Assembly: GCF_019175385.1 (NCBI RefSeq)
Contig: NC_083341.1
Location: forward strand, 64,947,800 to 65,011,799
Length of the DNA: 64,000 nucleotides
Origin: Lycium barbarum
Taxonomy: Eukaryota; Streptophyta; Magnoliopsida; Solanales; Solanaceae
Reading direction: 5' to 3'
The translations under genes and the position numbers were made by a program. The notes below the pieces were generated by a model. That model made no database searches. It worked only from the letters and a program-made list of their open reading frames with translations, and had not been told where the DNA came from. The first letter of the stretch is position 1; each line of letters starts with the position of its first letter. This document shows, one piece after another, positions 22,666 to 33,760 of the stretch.

Positions 22666-24855
22666 TACAGAAGATTTGTGGAAAAGTTTGCTTCGATTTC
22701 AGCACCTTTGACAAGACTAACTCAGAAGGGAGCTAAGTTCCAGTGGACTGATGCTTGTGAACGAAGCTTCCAATTGCTGAAAGAGAAGCTGACTACGGCC
22801 CCAGTTCTGACTCTTCCAGAGGGACCCGCTGGATATGTTATTTATTGTGACGCTTCTGGCGTGGGATTGGGCTGTGTATTGATGCAGCACGGCAGAGTTA
22901 TAGCTTATGCTTCGCGGCAGCTGAAAAAGCATGAAAGGAATTATCCTACCCACGATCTGGAGCTTGCAGCGGTGATTCATACTCTGAAAATATGGAGACA
23001 TTATTTATATGGTGTTCATGTTGATATCTATACAGATCATAAGAGTCTTCAGTATATTTTTAAGCAGAAGGAGCTTAATTTGCGGCAGCGGAGGTGGCTA
23101 GAGCTCCTGAAAGACTATGATGTGGATATTCCGTATCATCCGGGCAAGGCTAATGTTGTTGCAGATGCGCTCAGCCGGAAATCTATGGGCAGCTTGGCAG
23201 ATTTACAGCCAGACAGGAGAGAGATAGTACGTGACATTCATCAGTTGGCTAATCTTGGGGTTCGTCTGGCCGATTCTGGAGGTACATGGATTTCTGTCCG
23301 AGGGGTTTCTGCATCATCTATTAAGGAAGATATCAAGCGGCATCAATATGAAGATCCTGTTTTAGCTCGATACAGAGACACAGCCCATGAGAAGGAGAAG
23401 ACTCCGTTCGAGTTTGCACCAGACGGGGCCTTACTATACAGAGGCAGGTTGTGTGTACCTGATATTGCAGGGCTACGGCGGCAGGTTATGGGCGAGGCAC
23501 ACTATGATCGCTATTCTGTTCATCCTGGTTCTACGAAGATGTACCATGATCTTAGATGCCTATACTGGTGGGATGGTATGAAACGGGATATCGCAGAATT
23601 CGTCGCCCAGTGTCCAAATTGTCAGCAGGTCAAAATCGAACATCAGAAACCGGGTGGACTGTTGCAAGAAATGAAAATTCCGACGTGGAAGTGGGAGATC
23701 ATTAATATGTACTTCATTATAGGTTTGCCTCGCACTCCACGAAAGTATGATTCCATCTGGGTTATTGTTGATAGGCTGACAAAATCAGCCCATTTTCTCC
23801 CCGTCAGAACTACTTATTCCGCTGAGGAATATGCCAGGCTTTATATTAAAGAAATTGTGCGACTTCATGGAGTTCCTATATATATTATCACTAACAGAGG
23901 TTCCCAGTTCACAGCGAACTTCTGGAGATCTTTTCAGGAAGGATTAGGGACTCAGGTGAACCTGAGCACAGCTTTTCATCCTCAGAGTGACGGACAGGCC
24001 GAGCGCACTATCCAGACGCTTGAAGATATGTTGCGGGCCTGTGTTATTGATTTCAAAGGTAGCTGGGAGGATCACTTGCCATTGATTGAATTTTCTTATA
24101 ATAACAGCTACCATTCCAGCATCCAGATAGCTCCGTACGAGGCTTTGTATGGCAGGAAATGCAGGTCACCTATTGGTTGGTTTGATATTGGCGAGACAGA
24201 GTTAATTGGCCCAGATATGATCCAGCAGGCCGTTGATAAGGTGAAACTTATCCGAGAGCGACTGTTAGCAGCCCAGAGTCGCCAGAAGTCATACGCAGAT
24301 AAACGACGTCGTCCTTTGGAATTCCAGGTCGGTGATTGGGTATTTCTGAAGGTATCTCCTATGAAAGGCGTAATGCGGTTCGGCAGAAAGGGTAAGCTTA
24401 GTCCGCGTTATATTGGGCCTTATTTGATTGTGCGAAAAATTGGAAATGTCGCCTATGAGCTAGATCTGCCATCTGATTTGGAAGCGGTACATCCGGTATT
24501 TCATGTATCTATGCTCCGCAAGTGTATTGGTGATCCTTCCAGAATATTTCCTGCAGATGATATTTGGGTGACGGAGCAGTTATCTTACGAAGAGCAGCCC
24601 GTAGCCATTCTAGACCGCCAGGTGATAAAACTACGGAACAAAGATGTAGCCTCTGTTAAGGTGCTGTGGTGGAACGATAATAGGGAGGAAATGACCTGGG
24701 AAGCCGAAGAGGAGATGAAGAAGAAATATCCTCATTTGTTCCCAGTGCCCTCAGGTAATTTCGAATCTTTGTTTAATTCCATTTCAATAACGAATGTGCT
24801 GTCTATAAACAGAAACTCCCCCGAAGTACTTTCAGACCCTATAAGATTAATTTAA
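22666..24855 (+). CDS. pol: A RNase H, integrase and chromodomain
   Basis: Continues the RT frame after TAA (22663-22665, in GLAG.YRRFVE). RNase [41 protein letters not shown]. Integrase: zinc-binding HHCC region at about 23500-23630 (ending CPNC), then the catalytic core. The first Asp of DDE is Tyr (TAC, 23710-23712, in INMYF), the second is Asn (AAC, 23893-23895, in ITNRG), and the Glu is kept (24001-24003, in GQAERT). Integrase should therefore be inactive. The C-terminus has MKGVMRFGRKGKLSPRYIG, HPVFHVSMLRK and a chromodomain (AILDRQV to EEMTWEAEEEM, about 24600-24730) thought to steer insertion to heterochromatin. Stop at 24853. Confidence 0.95.
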   Translation, partial: YRRFVEKFASISAPLTRLTQKGAKFQWTDACERSFQLLKEKLTTAPVLTLPEGPAGYVIYCDASGVGLGCVLMQHGRVIAYASRQLKKHERNYPTHDLELAAVIHTLKIWRHYLYGVHVDIYTDHKSLQYIFKQKELNLRQRRWLELLKDYDVDIPYHPGKANVVADALSRKSMGSLADLQPDRREIVRDIHQLANLGVRLADSGGTWISVRGVSASSIKEDIKRHQYEDPVLARYRDTAHEKEKTPFEFAPDGALLYRGRLCVPDIAGLRRQVMGEAHYDRYSVHPGSTKMYHDLRCLYWWDGMKRDIAEFVAQCPNCQQVKIEHQKPGGLLQEMKIPTWKWEIINMYFIIGLPRTPRKYDSIWVIVDRLTKSAHFLPVRTTYSAEEYARLYIKEIVRLHGVPIYIITNRGSQFTANFWRSFQEGLGTQVNLSTAFHPQSDGQAERTIQTLEDMLRACVIDFKGSWEDHLPLIEFSYNNSYHSSIQIAPYEALYGRKCRSPIGWFDIGETELIGPDMIQQAVDKVKLIRERLLAAQSRQKSYADKRRRPLEFQVGDWVFLKVSPMKGVMRFGRKGKLSPRYIGPYLIVRKIGNVAYELDLPSDLEAVHPVFHVSMLRKCIGDPSRIFPADDIWVTEQLSYEEQPVAILDRQVIKLRNKDVASVKVLWWNDNREEMTWEAEEEMKKKYPHLFPVPSGNFESLFNSISITNVLSINRNSPEVLSDPIRLI

Positions 24856-24897
24856 CATTCGAGGACGAATGTTCTAAAGGGGGGGGGGGGGGGAGGA
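24854..24897 (+). promoter_or_regulatory. Pre-PPT hairpin and polypurine tract of A
   Basis: AACATTCGAGGACGAATGTT (24854-24873) overlaps the last codons of pol. It is followed by AAAGGG and a run of about 15 G, then AGGA (to 24897), directly before the 3' LTR. The long G run is expanded compared with the other elements. Confidence 0.9.
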
Positions 24898-27800
24898 TGT
24901 TATATCCCGTATTTTCACACGTTGGAAAATTTGAAAACAATCTTGACTTGTATGAAATTAAGTCATAATTGGTTAAATCTAGCACATGAGTTGTTTGTGA
25001 AAGAATATTAATGTGAAAGTGTCGGGGAAGGCTAAGGGAAAAAATTGGAATTTCGGAAAGTAGTTTCGGGAATTACAAAAAAATTGATTCACAAGTCTTT
25101 GGGCTTGAAAAATGAGAAACAAATGAGGCCCATTATTTTGAAGGGTGGCCGGCCAAGTATGGCCCAAACCCATGGCCCCAAATTAATTCTCCATGTGTTA
25201 AAATTATATGAGTCATACCCCTTTAGAAAGTTCAAGAAATTAGAATGAACAAAGCAAAGCAAGAACAAGAGAAAAACTAAGAGACCATTCGGGTTTGCCA
25301 TGGAAATTTGACCCCCAAAAATCTTACTCCAAAAATTATTCTCTTGTTGGATTTTCACTAATTCAAAGTCCCTTTGCAACTTGGTGTAGTTGGTTTGGAA
25401 GGAAGAAGTCTTGTTTCTTCAAGTTGACCCTATATTCAAGTGAAGAAGATTGAGTAAAAAGGTAAGAATTTATCCCTTATTATTGTGTTATGAAGTATTG
25501 TTTGTGTTGTAGTATGTAGAAATGAGTTGATTGTATGGAAAAATGGAAGTTTGCAAAGTGGGTATGGAATATAGAATGTGGTCGTGTGTGTGTGTTAATG
25601 TGTAAGTGAAATGAGTTGAAATTTATGTTGTATTCTAGTTGTGTGTATGATGGAATTCATAGTGAGAATGAGAGTTGAATAAATTTGGTTGAAAATGAAA
25701 TATAGGGGTTTGGCCGTGTGGTATGGTGTTGGTAGGATGCTAATGAATTAATTTTGTTTAATGTGTTAGTTGTGTTATTGTGATGCTTGCAATGTAAATG
25801 AAGATAAAATGATATAAGTTTGTATTGAAATGGAATGTAGAAGCTTATGTCGTTTTAGTACGATCTTACGACATTGCGAAAACGAAGTTGTTAGGTTGCA
25901 AGTCATGATGATTATTGCTGAATTTGGAAGATGAAAACATGTCATGAATATGTATGCCAAAGATTAGAAGCTTTGGATGAAATATGACTTTGGCGGAAAG
26001 TTGTATATTATGTATATCGGGTGTATAATTTAAGGAAGCGATATGAAATGCTTCTAAACTATATTGTGGTGAACTAGACTGATAATGAATGTGAAATCAT
26101 TGAGATTAGTTTGAAAGTTAAGGTTAAAGTGAAGGTTATGACATTGTGTTGAAAAGATGGCTAAATAAGTTACATTGCGTTTATAGTGATTGCTATTGTT
26201 GTTGATGTTTGTTGTTGGGTTGTTGTTGATGGTTTTGAACCGAGTTGAATTCTAGGGGGTGCTATATGTATAGGGGAAGTGCTGCCGAAATTTCGGTAGA
26301 CAAATATGAGTTGAATTGAATTCGTAGCATCTATAGCTTACAATTGGTAAATGTGACCATTTACAGATTTTCGACGAAACGGAGAGTGAGCTTGGATAGG
26401 CTTAAAAAGCTCAAGAGGTATGTAAAGCTACCCCGATCCTTCTTTTGGCATGCCTAAGTGTAGTAGAATCGGATTCGGGCCTTGGAAGACTTTCTGCCCC
26501 TCGGAATCCGCAATTGAAAATCTCGCTTTTTTCCTTCAGTAAGATTGAGCCCATTTGGTGTGCTTTCCCTGAAATTATGCAAACTTTCTCTAAATTACTT
26601 GGAAAGCTATAGAATGTCCGTACAACCTTTTTAGGTGACCCCATAAGCTTAAAAGGGCATAATTTGAGCCCGCCGCCTTGTTTGTCCCGAGGTGGGCCCG
26701 CTATCCCCGGTTTTGCCCTTAATGTACTTAAGTCTTCTTTTCGAACAGTTCTTAAAAGAAACGTTTTGACTACTATTCTAATTACCTAACAAACATTGTT
26801 TTAAATATTCCATTGAGTCCGATAAATTGTTTTGACACTCGGAACGATTTCAGAAAGGTTATACTTCTGTAATTCATTATGATATCCGAAACTCGTTATT
26901 ATGTTCCCGTTCGACTTCATTGGACCGGTTTGTCTTTGATATGCCTCATCGAGTCTATTAAAACATTTATGATATTTTAATTGAATTAGTCTCTCATTAC
27001 TCCATTCGTGGATGCCCCAATGTTTCCCACACTGAGCCCGGGCCAGGATATGTTGTCAAGCGTGATCCTCTGCATTGTTCGTCGTGCCTCGATGTGAGGG
27101 GGCAGGTATACGCGTACATGGGTCTGTGGAGTATGATGTGGCATGTCTGCTTGTTCTGATATGATTTGCTATGGCCATTTGATATGACATATTATGTTCG
27201 TGGTTATGCCACTATTCTGATTCTTCTGTGTTGTGGCACCAGCGTCGGGAGGGTGGCCACGTTCTGTCTGCCGAGTCCCTTGGCAGGGGCCAGATTTGAT
27301 ATGACATATGTTTCTGTATACACTCTGCAAGTTTTGAAAATATGTATTTGATACTTTGGATTTTCTGCTCGCTTTCTGTATGTTCTGTACCAGTTATGAT
27401 TCTGTTTCTGTAATTCAGGCTTTACATATTCAGTACATATTTCGTACTGACCCCCTTTCTTCGGGGGCTGCGTTTTCATGCCGCGTAGGTACCGACGACA
27501 GGTTTGCGGATCCGTCCGTCTAGGATATCTTTTCTGCCATTTGGAGCGCTCTTTTATTCAGAGCCATCTTTTGGTACAGTCTGCCACTTCTATATATGTA
27601 TATTCTCGTTCATGGGTACGGCGGGGCCCTGTCCTGTCATATGATTTTGTCGGTCTGTTTAGAGGTCTGTGGACATGTTTGTGGGTTGGGGTCTTTCTGT
27701 ACAGCTGTGTGCCTATGTTGTGTTTGGGCGATCCCATTCGCCGCGGCGGCCGGTCCGCATATATTTAAATGTTGCTTTGTTGGCCCTGTGTGGCCTTTGT

Positions 27801-27981
27801 TGGTATTTTCTGCGTGCAGGGTATATGGGATAGTCCGTAAAACAAAGGAAACTCTGCCGAAATTTTTTCTGGAAATTATCTAAATTTGAAATAAAGCCTT
27901 GTCGGCTTCTGCCATATACTAGAATGCGGTTGAGTGCCCAGATCGGGCACTAGTCACGGCCTACGGGGTTAGGTCGTGACA
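24898..27981 (+). repeat. 3' LTR of element A
   Basis: TGTTATATCCCG to GGTCGTGACA, 3084 bp, nearly identical to the 5' copy. Donor-like box at 26416, palindrome at 26282-26299, hairpin pair at 27444-27490, AATAAA at 27890-27895. Followed by the AATAC duplication (27982-27986). Confidence 0.97.
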
Positions 27982-27986
27982 AATAC

Positions 27987-29879
27987 ATACACTGTTTGAA
28001 TCAATAACATCAATATCCCGCGTCCGGGTAATCATATCACGCGCGCCCCCTAGTGGTGTTGTCATCATCATTCATAAGTCACCCACCGTAGCGGTGCTGC
28101 CCGTGCCGTATAGACACGGTGTAATAAGCCTCCTGCCTTAGCGGTGCTTCCCGACCATATAGGTCCGTTGTAATATCATTATCAAATACTTATCATAAAG
28201 TATGCATAAGAACTCAAGTAAAAGGTACAACTCTATCGGGGTGACATAAGGTCGAGAACCCCCGATTCCCTTATGGAGTAGTCATGATTATCATGCTTCA
28301 TCTTGAAGAAACTAGTATTATAAGGTGAGCCTAACAACAATAAATAATATCAACGAATCATATAAGGATCATTAGCTTCATAAGAATATCATATCATAAG
28401 TTTTGGAGTCTCTAGACTTAGATTCAGCATCATCATTACCATATTCATAACACATCTCTTATCATTATCTCATGAGAAGCTCTTGATAATCATAGACTTA
28501 TAGTTTACGGAATATAAGAGAGTTAAGGAAAGATAAAGGAAGTCATATTATAAGGATCATGCCTTAGAAAAAGAAATGACTAGCCTTACACACCTTTACA
28601 TCGCTCTAGCTTTATTGACTAATTGCTTCCCTCCAATACTCACAACTCTACATTCAAGAGAATTTGTACTAAGATTAGATAACCGGAAACATACTTGAAG
28701 CTAAACTAAGGCGACTAAGGCCTAACGAAAATTAGGCTGCACTTCCTTCATTTCTATAACTTTCTCCATATAATAACCAACTTCCAAATATCAATAACAA
28801 CACTACAATATCGTAATTAATGATCTTCACCGAGCAATACATCATTCAATTCTCACAATTCTTTTTCAAAGTCATCCATAACCATAACTATAATATAACA
28901 CCATATTCATCCTCATATAATAATTATTTAATATCATTTATATCATTTATAACAATATTATACTCATAACATGTTCAGAACTATGATTCAAGTCAAGTTA
29001 CTATTCAAAAATACCATTATTCCCATATTTGAACTCCATGTTCTACTTTCTTCCTCAATCCATGTTTTTTAACCATTCAATATTCTTAAAAACATGGTAT
29101 GATCATAAAAATCACCTTTGATTATATAGGAATGGGCTTTGGATGGAAATACATCATTTGGAGAAAACCCTAACTTCAATTCCAAGGAAATTTCTAGCTT
29201 CTATGAACCCTTGTTAGCCTTCTTGCACTTGATTCCACTAATTATAGGTGTTGATCTTGGATTCACCTTGAGTTTATGGTAATGAAGTATATGGAATATT
29301 CTAGAGCTCTTGAGAGAGGTGGAGAAATTAGAAAAATGAGAAATTAGAAGTGGGAACTTATATTTATACTTGTAGAAGAAGCTGTCCCGATCAAGTTATA
29401 CGGACACTTATACGGTCCGTATAACTTTTATATGGTCCGTATAAGTGACCGTATTCCACCATCAGGGATTTTTTCTTTCTGTAAAGGTTATATGGACCCT
29501 TATACGGACCGTATAAGTGGTCGTATAACTCCATTTTTCCGAAGTTAATCTCGTCGTTTTGTTTGATCTCCAATCCTTATGGAACCTTCTTAGCACTTGT
29601 TTAACACTTCATTGACATTCTAAATATCCTCATACTCTTCTCCAAGGCATTACCAATAACTCCTTAGCTCGATGGTTGAAAAATCTTCTCCAAACACAAC
29701 TTATACCTCACTTTCCTTTGACGAACTTAGTCTCACGAGTTCATATCACTTCAAAGTCTTATCGTATGCACTTTTAGGCCACCAAACACCCTTCTTATAA
29801 TCATAAGTGCCTCATGCTCACCTTAATCTTGCGTTAGTCTATTTACTGTGCAACGACATGAAATTTCTGAGGTGTAACA
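27987..29879 (-). repeat. B 3' LTR, main segment
   Basis: Continues the LTR interrupted by A and ends CTGAGGTGTAACA on the plus strand (29879), next to B's polypurine tract. Total LTR length without A is about 2440 bp. It contains a CGGTGCTGCCCG-type tandem repeat (about 28070-28170), the donor-like variant AG/GTGTGTAAGG (28595-28584) and a palindrome cluster (29393-29530). Confidence 0.85.
29393..29530. repeat. Cluster of TTATACGGTCCGTATAA palindromes
   Basis: Two full 17-bp palindromes, TTATACGGTCCGTATAA (29408-29424) and TTATACGGACCGTATAA (29500-29516), plus several half sites (TATACGGAC, GGTCCGTATAAGTG, GGTCGTATAAC). On the minus strand this sits in the first 500 bp of the LTR (U3). G has a different palindrome with the same CGG.CCG core at the matching place. 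Confidence 0.85.
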
Positions 29880-29916
29880 CTCTCCCCCCCTTTAAGAACA
29901 TTCGTCCTCGAATGTT
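29880..29916 (-). promoter_or_regulatory. Polypurine tract and pre-PPT hairpin of B
   Basis: On the plus strand CTCTCCCCCCCTTTAA (29880-29895) follows the LTR, and the 20-nt hairpin AACATTCGTCCTCGAATGTT is at 29897-29916. On the minus strand this is hairpin, then purine tract, then LTR. Confidence 0.9.
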
Positions 29917-30084
29917 AAGTTCTCGAGAATTCTACAGAAATTTCGCCAGAGCTTCCCCTATAATATGGCACTACCATCCTGTCACAACAACCCATAATAA
30001 CATCTCCTCACAGGGTTACAACACAATGGCAAGAAAATATGGCCACACACGACCAAAAGAATTCAAAAGAAAGCATTACACACC

Positions 30085-31705
30085 TTATGCCAATGGCGTC
30101 TCATCTTTAATCTCTTCCGGGGGTGGAAACAATTTCGGATATTTGGACTTCATGTTTTCTTTCGCTTCCCAAGTCATTTCTTCTCGGTTATTGTTTCTCC
30201 ATAAGACCTTGACTGAAGCTACTTCATTGTTCTTGAGCCTCCACACTTGCTTATCTAGTATGGCAATAGGCACCTTTTCATAAGCCAACTTCTCAGTAAT
30301 CTGGATATCATCTATCGGCATAATTCTGGAGGGATCTCCAACACACTTACGGAGCATTGACACATGGAAAAATGGGTGGACTAATTCAAGCTCTGGAGAT
30401 AAATCCAGTTCATAAGCTACTTGGCCCACCTTGCGTACAATCTTGTAAGGTCCAATATATTGGGGACTAAGCTTTACCTTCTTGCCAAATCTCATTACGC
30501 CTTTCATCGGTGACACTTTCAAGAATACCCAATCATTAATTTGGAATTCCAAGTCTCGTCAGCGGTTATCCGCATAAGATTTTTGGTGACCTTGGACTAT
30601 CAACAATCGGTCTCTGATAAGCTTGATCTTTTCCACCGCTTGCTTAATCAATTCTGGACCTATCAATTGTGTCTCTCCGACTTCGAACCATCCAATTGGC
30701 GACCTACACTTCCTTCCATACAAAGCTTCATACGGGGCCATCTAGATGCTGGAATGATAACTGTTGTTATAGGAAAATTCAATTAATGGCAATTGTTCAT
30801 CCCAATTACCGTCGAAGTCTAATATGCATGCCCGCAACATATCTTCCAGGGTCTGAATAGTGCGTTCAGCTTGTCCATCGGTCTGTGGATGAAATACTGT
30901 GTTGAGCCTCATTTGAGTACCTAAACCATCTTAGAAAGACTTCCAGAATTTAGCAGTAAATTACGCTCCCCTATCCGTGATAATAGATACCGAGACACCA
31001 TGAAGTCGCACTATCTCCTTAAGATACAACCTTGCATAATCTTCTGCCGAATATGTAGTTCTGACTAGAATAAAATAAGCTGATTTCATGAGTCGATCAA
31101 CGATCACCCATATAGAGTCATACTTGCAACAGGAGCGAGGCAAACCTACAATGAAATCCATGTTGATCACTTCCTATTTCCAAGCTGGAATTTCCATGGC
31201 TTGTAACAATCCTCCTGGTTTTTTATGCTAAATTTTCACTTGTTTGCAATTTGGACACTAAGCTACAAATTCCGCCATGTCCTTCTTCATCCCATTCCAC
31301 CAATATATTGACTTAAGATCATGGTACATCTTTGTTTCTCCTGGGTGAATAAAATAACGGGAGTAATCAGCTTCTTCTAGAATATGACGACGTAGTCCTG
31401 CCACATCTGGCACACACAGCCTGCCTCGATACCTAAGAACTCCATTTGTAAAAACTTCAAATGACGACTTCTCTTTCTCAGGAAATGTATCTCTGCAGTG
31501 ACTCAACTGGGGATCTTCATATTGACACTCTCTCACCTCCATATCCAAGGATGAAATATTTGGGTTATGAATACCCACTCCTGCCTTGCCTGAATAAATT
31601 AGACGAACTCTTAGGCTAGCTAAATGAAGAAGCTCACGTGTTAATTCCTTCTTCTCTGGTTGAATATCACATAGACTGCCCATGGATTTACGGCTAAACG
31701 CACCA
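30085..31705 (-). pseudogene. pol: B pol 3' half: integrase and chromodomain
   Basis: Minus-strand order: the RNase H/integrase linker (SRKSMGSL, 31705-31683), zinc-binding region (about 31400-31258, HPGETKMYHDLKSIYWWNG), catalytic core, C-terminal domain and chromodomain (30552-30085). Both core aspartates survive (codons at 31158-31156 in NMDF and 30975-30973 in ITDRG) and the Glu region GQAERT is present. A TAA at 30963-30961 follows directly after the second Asp, and several other stops split the frame. The chromodomain runs from VPIAILDKQV to EEMTWEAKENM. This half was separated from the rest of pol by the insertion of C at 31710. Confidence 0.9.
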
Positions 31706-31710
31706 GCTAC
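31706..31710. repeat. Target-site duplication of C, left (GCTAC)
   Basis: GCTAC directly before C's LTR, repeated at 56246-56250. Both copies fall in the same pol motif (NVVA) of B. Confidence 0.9.
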
Positions 31711-32525
31711 TGATACAAGCCAAGCTGCCTCAAGGACATTTAGAGAACCGTCCCGGGGATTCCAATTGGATGATAGTGTGGGAGGACGGATTAGAGATGG
31801 ATGTCATGAAAGTGGATGTGCTAGGACACACTTTATTGCCATCCCGAGGGACCCATGCATTGATGATTGCATGGGAGAACAAAAGGGCGAAAGAAGGGGA
31901 AGATGTCACAACATGCGTCCAGCAAAGTGCGCATTGCGTCCAGTAAAGTGCGCACTACGTCTAGCAAAGTGTGCCACATGTTGAACATGTGAACCAGCAG
32001 CTCCAACGCAAAGTGTGTCAGCAAATCTGGGGATTTTAAGGAGCACAAGATGCGACGGAACAGTAGGGACGAATGTTTAACATGCGTCTCGCATATGGAG
32101 CCACAAAACATGACATCCAGATCTTTTTGGTCATTTTTGCAAACCTGAGAGCCACTTTTGGGCTTCTTGTGTAATACTTTAGCCCAAGACTATAAATAGC
32201 TTAAGTTAGTTCATTTCAAGCAGCTTTTGATGAATTGATGAATATTTAAGTGTTTTAGGGTTATCTCTAGAGAGAGAAACTTGTGAGAGGCTTTTGGTAG
32301 GCTCTTGTTGATTATTGATTGTGAGAGGGTTGGTTGCTTGGGAATTCAATTCCCTTGAGGTCATCCTAAGAGGTTGGTGCTATCTAGAGTGTAATTAGGA
32401 GGTCTTGGTTATTGAAGAACCTTGGTTGCCTAATTGTGCCTATTTTTGTGTCACTCTATCTATCTTTTCTTTTCCTTTTGTTTATCTTCTTAATTTCTTG
32501 TTTCCGCATATCCGTTATTGTGTTA
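31711..32525 (+). repeat. 5' LTR of element C
   Basis: Starts TGATACAAGCC after the GCTAC duplication and ends CGTTATTGTGTTA, two bases before the primer site. It contains about three copies of a 21-bp unit (GCGTCCAGCAAAGTGCGCA type, 31915-31985); the 3' copy has about half as many. It also holds an intact target site for D (TAATACTTTAGCC, near 32169). Confidence 0.9.
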
Positions 32526-33760
32526 ATTGGTATTAGAGCCACTAATAGATTTGCCCTAGCAAATCTAGTCTTGGGCTTTGATTCTACAAAAAACAATTAT
32601 AAATGTTTTTCGAAAATTCCAAAATTTGTGTCAAATCCTTGCTTTGTTATTGATTCTAGTGTTGGATTCGAATTCCTTAGAGTTTTAGGGTTTCAGATCT
32701 GAAATTTGAGTCAATTTGGAGTTGAGGTTTGTGTTCCACCATTGTTGAAGTTTGAGCTTTGAAGAAAAATTGAAAAACATTTGGTGGGTTTTGAAATTTT
32801 GGTGAAATTTGAAGTTGATAACTATTAGGCTTTATTCTTTTTGATTAAGGGAACTCAAATCCGAAATTTGGGGGAATTTTGAGTAGATTTAGAGGTAGAT
32901 AGAATTTTGAATGTTTATGTGTTCTTGAGCCACCTTCATAAATTCTTGGTGAAGAAGAAGACCCAAAGGAGGGTTTGATCCAAAAATATTCCCACAAGTT
33001 TTTAGAAAGGTGTTTTCTACCCAAAAACAAAGTAAATACAAGGTTAGGTGGGCCCAAGGGGATCCAAGAATTCAAAAAATTCAGAAAAAAAACCTACCAA
33101 ACAGATCCCAAGAAGAATTGACGTCACCAATTGTGAGCTGAAAAAGGCACAACCTGCGACACCATATGTGGTGCCGCATATTCAACATGCTAACACGCAG
33201 TTCCACAGAAAAGTGTGTCAGAAAACTTAGCAAGTCATGTGCGTAATATGCTAGACGCAAAGCGTGTCGCAGACACTGTTTGCGAAGCTACAGTACCATC
33301 TCAAGTTGCGCACTTTAGGTTTTTGCCTCAAATTTCATTCTATTTCATTTCTTTTCACTTTCTTTGATCATCTAAACTAAATTAAACTCTAGTAATTGAT
33401 TCTACTTAAGTTTAATTAGTTCTTTAGTCCCATTTCATTCGTACCAATTCTTTTCGTTCTTTTCTCTTTTCACAACTTTGTCGTTAATTCTTGATTCAAG
33501 TCTGTTTGATTTAATTGAGTCGTCCGTTCTTCTTGAGTCTACCAGAATCCATTCCGATCTCGAGTCGTAATTGTGCACCTTGCAAGCAACCGAATCGAAT
33601 TGAGAATCAACATTGGCCAATCCATTTGAGTGGTAAAAGGCAAGAGTGGGTGAGTTCATTTGAGTGGTACTAGCTGAGCACAAACGATTATAAACACGAG
33701 TGTGGTGAGGTTTCTTTACTACTAACGTGTTTGCTAAGTGTTCTTTTCAGGTACTTCTCC
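32526..33760 (+). promoter_or_regulatory. C leader with primer site and acceptor-like site
   Basis: TGGTATTAGAGCC at 32528 resembles the Met-tRNA primer site with one change. The remaining 1.2 kb has no coding frame. Near 33150-33290 it echoes LTR text (AAAGTGTGTCAG, GACGCAAAGCGTGTCG) and carries the small palindrome CACCATATGTGGTG. It ends with TGCTAAGTGTTCTTTTCAG (AG at 33749-33750), an acceptor-like site with a branch-like TGCTAAG, 10 bases before the first ATG. Confidence 0.6.

Larger units (their letters stand above)
16625..27981 (+). mobile_element. Element A: complete Tekay/Del-type chromovirus
   Basis: An 11,357-bp element with two near-identical LTRs (3073 and 3084 bp), primer site, leader, gag, protease, RT, RNase H, integrase, chromodomain, hairpin and polypurine tract, flanked by AATAC duplications. 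It is inserted in B's 3' LTR. gag-pol is nearly one long frame but carries a frameshift near 19925, stops at 20929, 22609 and 22663, and two changed integrase catalytic residues. Near-identical LTRs suggest recent insertion. Either the damage came afterwards, or the copy moved with proteins supplied by another element. Confidence 0.97.

Noticed and set aside
24877..24897. G-run as a possible G-quadruplex regulatory site
   Set aside because: It is the polypurine tract of A; the expanded G run may be slippage or a sequencing artefact, and no separate role can be supported.
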